Positions 25,901 to 33,000 of a stretch of DNA of 64,000 bases are shown piece by piece (the first letter of the stretch is position 1; each line of letters begins with the position of its first letter). The notes below the pieces were generated by a model. The model was not told where the DNA came from, ran no database searches, and saw only the letters and a program-made list of their open reading frames with translations. Source of the stretch: Molanna angustata. Lineage: Eukaryota; Arthropoda; Insecta; Trichoptera; Molannidae. Both the position numbers and the translations under genes were made by a program. Location: the NCBI GenBank assembly GCA_963576475.1, contig OY754967.1, forward strand, positions 21,663,914 to 21,727,913, given 5' to 3'.

Positions 25901-28288
25901 TGATTCATTTTCAATGTGTGAGAAGTATTGCATTTCCCACACCTCCAAATTAAATCTACTTTCAAACATTCGATTCCCACTCAGAATTATTAGTTGTTTA
26001 ATTATTATGAATATCATCATATTTGACCTCTTTCAATATATATATATATATATATATATCTGTCATTACTGGCATATTATGTTCCCTATTCACATTGTAT
26101 AACTATTTGTTATATTTTTATATTGCTTGTATGGATGTGAATCCCAGTAGAAGGAAATATTAAAATTTGGTTTTCTCAAAATCTCTAGACTAGAAATATT
26201 TGTGAGTAGAAAGGCATTCTCTTACTATGCTACTTTTATGAAAGTTTATACTGTACACATAGAAAAATTAATCTAATGAACATACAATGGAATAAGAAGA
26301 AAATAAAATCTTACCCCGTTTAATAAGGTATAAGAATGTTAAAGCTATTGTTTTGTATGCAGAGTCCATTGCTAATTTTGCTGTTTTAATACTTGTGAAT
26401 ACTTCTAGCATTCTTAATGGAACAGCTAAAGAATCACGTCCCTAAAATAATTTAAAATTGAAAGATCATTACACTTAAAAAAAATAATATAATATCATCA
26501 TCAACAGTAGAAATATTAAATATTATATTTAAAATAAATAAATCTTTAGATTTATTTTTCAGCTGCTTAAACGTCCAATGGCAAACTACATAATGTAGTT
26601 TATGTGTATTTCACAGAAAATATACATATATACCATCACGGCATATCTCACAATGTAGGGTAACCAGTAACAGGTGTGTGGGTATGCATTATATTATAAA
26701 AGGAAGCAAGACACTTGCCTAATATAATTTTTGGTAAAAGATATATAGTATTTTTATCTTGGAAATATACAAAAACAAAAAAAAATAGACATTAATTATT
26801 TCTTTTCCAATATTATCTTCTTCTTTTTCATTCCTCTTGAGTCAAATTGACAACACTGTTATCGCTAAGTGCTATTTTTTTTTGTATGGAATTTGACGTT
26901 TGTTACGTTATTTGATGTTTGACGTTGTCAATTTTACTCCGGCCAATCGTGTATTAGGTCATTTGACCTGTTTGCGATGGTGGACTATCCTTGGAGGCGG
27001 AGGTCCAACTATTCTTCCATCTCTTCGCAGATGATCCAGGTAGTCTTCTGTTGTTGGGTATTTTGTTCTTATCGTTTATATTTATTTTTGAGATTTGAAT
27101 ACTATTGTGATACAGCTTGTTGTTATTATAAATTAATTAAATCATGCTTAAGTGCATTTCCTACATAATATGTATATCATTCATACATTAATCATTGTCA
27201 GAACCAAATTTGAAACATGCCAATCAGTTAATTTAAAATAATTTGCATATTTTCCACTTGGGATACTAAGAATAATAACTATTATAGTTTTTGTACATTT
27301 TCACCCCAATGAATATAAAGATATGTACATTATATAACTTATATACCAACCTGATTTTTCTGGGTATTCAACAACTTCAAATGTAATGCTAAAAGCCTCC
27401 TTATTTGTAAAAATGATCCTCCACTTTGTATACCTTTGGTCCATTGTTTTAATAGTTGTTGCGATATCAAAATCTAAAATATTTATTAGAAATAATATGA
27501 ATACAGGTGTATCACTCAAATAAAGAAATACATAATCTTTATTAAGGATAATCAATATGAATTTAACAGTATTCATAATAATCCAGATCAAAAACAAATA
27601 CTTTAAATATAGTAATTCCACATACCAGTCTAGAAGAATCCTTTTGTTGATCGTAGAAAAATAATAATCGTCTAATTAGGATTATTAACTGTACTTCATC
27701 AATAATACTATTTTGCTGAAGAGTTAAGTCAAATTGTGACCTTTCATTTCTTTTGCACCTAATCCTTGTGAGAAAACTTCGTACATAAGCTTGAATTTTA
27801 ATTGTACTATTTAACCTTTTTCTATATTCCTAAAACAGGATAACATTCAATTTGTAATATCAAACTAAACAGTGCATCTAATGGGCCCTATACACGGTAC
27901 GATTCGTCGTTTCAGACCGATCGAAACGATGGATCGACAGTGTATGTCAATATCGTTAACGATTTACTTGGTCGAAGACGATATCGGAGATCGCAACAAA
28001 AACACATGCAATCATGCAAATCGTAACGATAAATCGACAGTGTATGGCTCTTTGCGATCGATCGTCACGATTTCCTTTCAGATCGATCGTACCGTGTATG
28101 GGGCCCTTAAGCCTCATTTCACACAGAGCGGATTTCACAATACTTAATAATAATAATCATACTTCTCTTTTAATTCTTTCTTGTTGGGCTTTGAGTAGTA
28201 AAGCATCTCTGCTTAAATTTTGTCTAGCACTTGCCCCAGCTAGATTCTGTTGTGGTCTCCTGCGAAAATCCCCTTCAAACGAATACAT
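7971..28288 (-). CDS. UBE3C: UBE3C-type HECT E3 ubiquitin ligase, 18 coding exons, complete
   Basis: Coding exons (minus strand): 28288-28163, 27829-27626, 27473-27351, 26441-26315, 24207-24054, 22857-22643, 21584-21200, 20674-20394, 18054-17910, 17764-17656, 14947-14731, 13931-13817, 13712-13594, 12710-12466, 12234-12013, 10376-10121, 8882-8752, 8138-7971. All junctions are GT-AG with matching phases, giving about 1113 aa (human UBE3C is about 1083). The start [13 protein letters not shown] matches the family N-terminus. An IQ motif lies near residues 50-65 ([13 protein letters not shown]). The HECT domain runs from about 760 to the end, including [14 protein letters not shown] and [11 protein letters not shown]. 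The catalytic cysteine is about Cys1081 in [12 protein letters not shown], and the chain ends GAGFELS as in the family. The family ubiquitinates proteasome-bound substrates and extends chains (known for UBE3C/Hul5; inferred here). Exon 7 encodes an acidic Asp/Glu/Ser patch, also typical. No canonical AATAAA follows closely; ATTAAA occurs on the minus strand at about 7775-7798. The introns are heavily loaded with repeats. UBE3B is less likely, given the N-terminus. Confidence 0.95.
8276..8425 (+). mobile_element. SINE family C, UBE3C intron 17
   Basis: Degenerate tRNA-like head (gtttgaatcct B box), then the family body: caatttcgttt, caagcatta, tttagggaacgtatgaag, aaggacatatt and an A-rich end. 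The same body occurs at 25497-25645 (reverse) and 63487-63660. Confidence 0.6.
9135..9414. mobile_element. GC-rich TIR element (short copy), UBE3C intron 16
   Basis: A 280-bp element with terminal inverted repeats cgacgtcctaggtaggcga and, at the right end, tcgcctacgtaggacgtcg. The inner ends are rich in CG (gcgaacgcgatccgatgc). A longer relative is at 15524-16227. An internal ggtaacgtaggacacttcc block followed by atagttacc is shared by both. No transposase is present, so it is non-autonomous. The open frame at 9184-9438 is incidental. Confidence 0.65.
9617..10055. repeat. Two diverged direct copies, period about 337 bp
   Basis: caattaaataat-cattattta...aaatgct-gtgaa...attgatgcaa begins at 9617 and again at 9954, with roughly 80% identity over about 100 bp. 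Both lie in UBE3C intron 16. The 95-codon open frame between them shows no domain. Confidence 0.45.
12745..12945 (-). mobile_element. SINE family D, full-length-looking copy, UBE3C intron 13
   Basis: On the minus strand: A box (tggcacagttggtaagc), B-box region (gagtctgatgccc), a body with gagaaatttatttcaatt, and an (ATT)n tail. It parallels 58031-58241 along its length in the opposite orientation. Confidence 0.7.
14090..14205 (-). mobile_element. SINE family D, degenerate fragment
   Basis: Contains ttttcctctgctggaaatcg and agctcaaataccaaaattc, a decayed match to the family D B-box flank. It lies in UBE3C intron 11. Confidence 0.35.
14318..14475 (+). mobile_element. Non-LTR retrotransposon 3' fragment with (GAA)n tail
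   Basis: Reads [20 protein letters not shown], the recurrent G(R/K)xxMSWLRNIRxWTG motif of RTE-like C-termini, and ends ggcacgaagaagaaga. The frame is shifted after the motif. UBE3C intron 11. Confidence 0.65.
15130..16692. mobile_element. hAT-like non-autonomous element with 8-bp target duplication
   Basis: Begins cagtgtttcccagc and ends ccatgggaaacacta, imperfect inverted repeats. It is flanked by the perfect 8-bp duplication CTTTAGAG at 15122-15129 and 16693-16700, the hAT signature. The interior is AT-rich with no transposase, and at 15524-16227 it carries a second, unrelated TIR element. It sits in UBE3C intron 10. Confidence 0.75.
15524..16227. mobile_element. GC-rich TIR element (long copy), nested in the hAT-like element
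   Basis: 704 bp with ends acgtcctacgtaggcgattc and gaatcgcctacgtaggacgt, a perfect 20-bp inverted pair. The inner flanks are CG-rich (gaagcgaagcggtgcgg; cgcgccgcgccacttcgc). Same family as 9135-9414 but with about 420 bp more interior. No transposase found; short open frames at 15923-16151 show no domain. Confidence 0.7.
16743..17267. mobile_element. TIR element, UBE3C intron 10
   Basis: Ends ggctgcgttca and tgaacacagcc form an imperfect inverted repeat. Inside, cgagtg motifs recur on both sides (gaacgccgagtgc, gaacgtcgagtgt, aatgtcgagtgtt). About 525 bp, no transposase, target duplication not clear. Confidence 0.5.
18191..20062 (-). mobile_element. 5'-truncated non-LTR retrotransposon, perfect 15-bp TSD
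   Basis: Minus-strand insertion in UBE3C intron 8, flanked by identical 15-bp copies of cattattttgcagta at 18176-18190 and 20063-20077. The main frame (19884-18202, 560 codons) holds reverse transcriptase motifs: [32 protein letters not shown] and the catalytic [10 protein letters not shown], then the C-terminal [13 protein letters not shown] and [14 protein letters not shown] single TGA at 19896-19894 separates it from an open upstream part ([20 protein letters not shown]). The endonuclease domain is absent through 5' truncation. The 3' end is a (GTAT)n-like tail. It is dead as it stands but little decayed, so insertion was fairly recent. Confidence 0.9.
21784..21960. repeat. Interspersed repeat family E, copy 1
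   Basis: Shares agttcagcaatgag, cattctgaatgt, gagatgagactgg and gtgcacacc with 43290-43480, same orientation. A weaker third match lies at about 26640-26725. No tRNA head or TIR seen; class unknown. UBE3C intron 6. Confidence 0.45.
22140..22580. repeat. Unclassified GC-rich block, UBE3C intron 6
   Basis: About 440 bp of unusually GC-rich DNA in an AT-rich intron (for example ggatggggctgcggccaccc and ggctaggcccctatggccgc near 22525-22565). The base composition jump suggests an inserted element. I see no open frame, TIR or Pol III box that identifies it. Confidence 0.4.
23006..23175. repeat. 42-bp minisatellite, 4 copies, UBE3C intron 5
   Basis: The unit atgtgtaacatagctacgat... starts at 23008, 23050, 23092 and 23134. 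The last copy is diverged. Because 42 is a multiple of 3 the array stays open in two frames, which explains repetitive open frames there; it is not a gene. Confidence 0.85.
23493..23990 (+). mobile_element. Non-LTR retrotransposon C-terminal fragment
   Basis: An open stretch of about 164 codons reads [20 protein letters not shown], then [12 protein letters not shown] and [11 protein letters not shown], and ends VAPSKK. This is the post-reverse-transcriptase region of RTE/CR1-like elements (YGCETW-like, RLRWxGHVxRM, GRPxxRW). It lies in UBE3C intron 5, opposite to the gene, with a gaagaag-like end. No reverse transcriptase core remains. Confidence 0.8.
25318..25450 (-). mobile_element. SINE family A, UBE3C intron 4
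   Basis: On the minus strand: B box ccgggttcaattccc, then tattatgttttcagtctaaa, tctgtgagac, cttcagaatgt and gtgtgttaaatt. The same body in the same order is at 29386-29577. The A-box end is truncated. Confidence 0.65.
25497..25645 (-). mobile_element. SINE family C, UBE3C intron 4
   Basis: The minus strand shows a well-kept tRNA-like head (atggcagagcggttagcacg A box; tagttcgaatcctgcc B box) and the family C body (caagcattta, tagggaacgtaggaag). It lies about 50 bp from the family A copy. Confidence 0.7.
26033..26058. repeat. (AT)n microsatellite
   Basis: About 12 AT dinucleotides in UBE3C intron 4. Confidence 0.8.
26860..27045 (-). mobile_element. Non-LTR 3' end, same family as 1-75
   Basis: On the minus strand: gaatagttggacctccgcct, atagtccaccatcg and tcaaatgacctaatacac, matching 1-75. 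The adjoining gctatttttttttgtatgga and aatttgacgtttgtt match 3100-3140 on the plus strand, so the family leaves at least three traces in the window. UBE3C intron 3. Confidence 0.5.
27882..28107. mobile_element. Palindromic MITE with GGGCCC ends, UBE3C intron 1
   Basis: A 226-bp element with ends gggccctatacacggtacga and the inverse of gggccccatacacggtacga. It is flanked by TAA on both sides (27879-27881, 28108-28110). A 3-bp TAA duplication fits PIF/Harbinger. The inside is unusually rich in cgat (gatcgatcg, cgttaacgat). It lies only 55 bp from the UBE3C first-exon donor. Confidence 0.6.
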
Positions 28289-28829
28289 CTCATTTGTTAT
28301 GATCTACAGTTCTATAAATCATGTATAGTCAGCAAAAACAATATAAAAAAACACAGGTTATGTGTGTTTTACACATTTAAATAACACATAACTAATTGAG
28401 TATGTTTTAAAATAAAACATGCGAATAAAAACGTTACGATTATATTAAATTATTTATGTGTATATCACAGGCAGAACAGATTAGTCTGATTTAACTGTTG
28501 TATATAGTATATATAAGTTGCGATTACAAAATATCATCCCTCAGATAGTATGATTATGATAAAAAACGTCATGTCATAAAAATATTATTTTCTATTTTTC
28601 TTCATACACCATTTATCTATGAATAACGAAAATGGTGATTGATAATCTAAGCACAAAAACACAGTCATCCTTTGATTGTCGTCTTTTGTAATCCGATTTA
28701 TTTCAGATTTTTTTTATTTGTTATTCAATAACGATTCTAATGATTTGCAGAACGTAAAAAAATAAGTTTATCGTATGTTAACTCACTTTTAAATTAAGCA
28801 TTTTAATAAAAAAAAAATATATATTAAGT

Positions 28830-29110
28830 AGCGCGCGATTCGCGGACTAGAATTAGGTATAGAACGATCATAATATTATGTTCGCGCTCTTTAATGCAAG
28901 ATAATAATCGAAAAACCATGCACGATGCACGAAGATCCGAAAAATATGCGAATCTGCTCCACATTTACGTGCGCGCCCCTTCGTGGCCTTCGTACACGAT
29001 TCGCGGACAAAGCGTGGAATGCAAACGTAAATAATATAATATTGAATAGTAAATTATAATAATATACTATAATTAGCGGCAAACTTCTTGAGTACGTTAC
29101 GCGAGGTGAG
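28830..29110. promoter_or_regulatory. GC-richer patch between the divergent UBE3C and LRR genes
   Basis: This stretch is richer in CG dinucleotides than its surroundings (gcgcgattcgcgga near 28832, gtgcgcgccccttcg near 28971, and a second acgattcgcgga near 28996). It lies in the 1.8 kb between the two divergent start codons. It could be the UBE3C promoter or a shared one, but it also resembles the GC-rich ends of TIR elements elsewhere in the window. I see no TATA box or initiator I would stand behind. Confidence 0.25.
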
Positions 29111-29385
29111 CAGAGCGAAAATTTGTGTTTTATGCTCAGTTATATTCAAAATGATCCACTCCACGATGAAAATACTGATGTTATTTACCGAAATTTATTT
29201 AACCTGTTACATTTAAGAAAATAAGCAAATCCACAAAAAATTAAACTAATATAATTTCATATACAATGAAAAAATACTGCTATTCAATTGAAATTTATTT
29301 GATTGATTAAACTTTTGGCGTTATAACAAATCTTATAGGTAATAAATAAAGAAAATCACAAACAAAAAATAAAGTAAATTAAAGT

Positions 29386-29577
29386 GTCGACCTTCGTGGC
29401 TCAGTCGGTTGGTTAGTCTCAGTTAGTCTGACCGCTAAGTTAAAGGCCCCGGGTTCGGTTCTCGGTGGAAACACAGTTTTTAATTAAATATGTTTTCAGA
29501 ATGAATCTGTGAGACGATAAATGTCATAAATCTTCAGAATGTGGCAACTTGTTATTGGGTGCGTGTTAAATTAATAT
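29386..29577 (+). mobile_element. SINE family A, between UBE3C and the LRR gene
   Basis: tRNA-like head: A box tggctcagtcggttggttag, B box gggttcggttct, then the body atatgttttcagaatgaatc, tgtgagac, cttcagaatgtggc, gtgcgtgttaaatt. The head carries an extra short repeat (gttagtct twice). Confidence 0.7.
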
Positions 29578-30069
29578 TTGACATAGTACATGTTAGTTGC
29601 CCGAGAAGCAATACAAAATAAAATAAACACCTAAAAACAAATTCTAAGGAATCATACAAGTACTTACACGCGAATATAAAAAAGCGAAAGAGTAAAGAAA
29701 AAACTATATGATATCTCAGTGATTTTCCTATTATTTTTTTATTACAAATCCTGAATATCTCCAATATTCCTCATTGCACAACTTTAATTTTGAGTTTGTG
29801 TTTCATCGTAAAAAGTTTTAAGTAGTATACACCTAATATTGACATTTACACTTACCGGGAAAATCAAACAAAATTGTAAATGATTTTTTATGACGTTTTC
29901 CCTTATCAGATAAATAATTGAGTCATTCGCGTCATTCGCGATATAATTTTCTAGGGCTTGGTTGTTTATTATAAACCGCGTTCAAGAAATAACGTTTTGT
30001 TGTGAAATTGCTTATTAATAAAGTGCTTTTTATGTTGTTTTCGTTATAGTTTATAATATATACTTCAAT

Positions 30070-33000
30070 ATGAAGCTATTTTTCTTTGTTTGTTTTATTA
30101 TCTTATTGTATGGGGTGTCCTCAAAACTTTTATGTCCTAAACAGTGTAAATGTGATGTAGACAATGATTTGAAAAGAGCAATATGTATACACGGAAACAT
30201 TGTTGATGTTAATGTTGGAGTTCCACCCTATGTACAAGTTTATGTACTCAGTGATAATTCAATTTCAAAACTCGAAGATTATTGCTTCCAGGTTAGTTGT
30301 TGTGTTTGATATTGCAAGCAATAAAATATATAAATGCGTCAAAATACTCTATCTTCAATAAGCTAAAATAAATTCAATTTATTGGCCTCTCATCCACCTC
30401 CATCTTAAATAATTTATCAAAATATAAATCAAAATGAAATAATTCATAAATATTCCGACTCACGTAAGCTACATACCTTGCAACTCTTGATGAAATATCC
30501 ACAAAGATAAAAATGGTGCTATGGTTAACCACGGCTAGATGTTAGCCACATGATTTTGGGATTCAAAGAAATTTATGCAAGTGAACACACTGGCAGATTA
30601 ATGCCATGAATGAATTACAGTGTACTTTGAATGGATTTGCAGTCACTGGCAGAAAACTGTAGTGCAAAGTTACGATTATGTTTATTTCATTGTTACTTAC
30701 AAAACAGTCTCAAATGAACTTTAAAAAGAAATATTTTAAAAGTTTTAAAGAATGCTTAGAAGGATGATGCAATCAATTTACTTCTATTTATCATCATCAT
30801 CATCCTCAGCTTTACAACCCTTGGTAGGTCCTAGTTACTTCCATGAATCTTCTCCACACTTCTCTATCGTTGGCCGCCATCTTTCAGTTCTGCTGCACCA
30901 TAGCCCGACAATCCGCGACAACACCGTCCAACTATTGTAGTTTTAGGTCATTAGACAACACCCTTTTTGGGAGCTCCAGATCATCCATATGGTGTAAATG
31001 TCTCAATCAGCGTAGTATTTTATTCTTAATGAACTTCACTACGCGATGTCCTGGTAAAGATCATAGAGCTCGGTGTTATATTTTTTACACCATTTAAACC
31101 GTCATCAAAAGGTCCATATATTCTGCGTAAAACTTTTCTTTCAAAGGCGTCCAGTCTATTTTCATCGTGTTATGTTGTCCAGGTTTCCGAGGCATATGTT
31201 AAGAATGATCTAATTAGTGTCTTGTATAGTGTGGCTTTAGTTTTTCTGGACAATAGACGTGACTTCAATTGTACAATGAGACCAAATTAACTCCAGTTAG
31301 CTGCAAGAATCCTTTTCCAAATCTCAATTCTCATATCATTCTCATCGTAAACGATGAAACCGAGGTATGTAAATTGTTACAAATGTGTAGTGGCATATAC
31401 TTTGTTTTTGCCTCATTGATTATGGTGACTGAATAAAGCTTTTTTACTGGTATGCACATATAAAAAAAAATAATCTATTTGGATTATGTTTCCCACATAC
31501 AGGCTTAGTCTTAGTGGGGTCCTCACATATTTGATATTTTGTCACATCAATTTACCTGTTATTATATAACTATTGTGTAAGGATTTAAAATATAAAATAA
31601 ATAAATAAATTTGAAGTCCCATCCTTCTAGCTGATGACTCCGGAATTGAAAATGCTTTACTCTTAAGGCCAAATAATATTTTATTCTTAATTAAGTACTA
31701 AAAATTACAGTTGTTCATATTAGTAGAATGATCTAGTAGTCAGTGTAAAATGATATATCGCTCGTTTGCGAGAACAACGACGTAAGTCAAAAATCCGATT
31801 TTTGAGTTAATAATGCAGAAATGTTGTGTTTATCAATATTCATGTCGTCTCCTATTCTCAGTACAATATCTATATAAGTGCGAGAGAAATAGCCCATGTG
31901 TCATTGTTTCAATGTTATATATTCACTGTAATATTTTTTTTTACATTATTATTATTTTTTATATCAACTTTTTGTTGTTTTATTATATAGTTTTTAATTT
32001 TTTTATGATTATTATTATTTTTTCTTTTTTTCTAAGTGTGTATATTATTGTTTGTATGTTTTAATGATTTTTGTGTTTCAATGTGTATACCTAAGTACCT
32101 ATATCTTTTATTTTAAATTGTAATTTTTTTTTCCACTTAATATTATTTTTTATATTTACTGTTTTTGTAATAGTACATTTTTTTATTTCTATTTCAGTGA
32201 GTTTATGATCGTTTTATTTTTTCTTTTGTTATTCAATGTGTGTACTTAATTGTTGTTCATGTATGTAAAAGGCAATTTGCCGTAAATAAAATAAAATAAA
32301 TAAATAAAGAAATTACTAACTAAAAAATCAGATTTTTTGACTTATGTCGTTGTTCTCACAAACAAGCAATATGGTGAAATTTATGGATAGGATTCCATTG
32401 CTTTTAAATAAACTTTCATTTTATTGGTAAAAAAAATAAAATAATATATTTTATTTTTCAGAATATGGGATACAAATCAATAATTGATCTGGATCTATCA
32501 AATAATATGATATTTTGGATAGGATTACATGCATTTTCTGGTTTAGAAAGTCTTAAATATTTGAACATCAGCAAAAATCGACTACAAGCAATTCCTTCGG
32601 ATTTATTTTGGTATAACAAATATTTAGAAGTATTGGATCTGTCGGAAAATAAATTTATGTCATTCAAAAATGAATCATTCCTATTTCATGATAATTTAAA
32701 GGTAAATGTTTTTGATTTCAATGAATCTGCACTATCAATATTCTTAGTTTTGTGTAGCACTATTTTGTGTGTATATTTTCTGAATACTTACTTTACTTTT
32801 TGTGTGGTATTGGCATATGTTTTTCTCCATCATCGGCTGCGTCATTTGATTTTCTGAATATAGATTATGAACAAAGATAATGTTTACTTGTAAATTCAAT
32901 ATTTTATATAAATATAATATCAAACACATGATACATAATAATAGTAAAAATATTTCAATGTATATTATGTATGCACTATATCAATATTAAGATCAAAGAC

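Noticed and set aside
27301..27621. 106-codon minus-strand open frame as its own gene
   Set aside because: Most of it is intron. The part at 27351-27473 is UBE3C exon 3, read in a different frame in the spliced gene.
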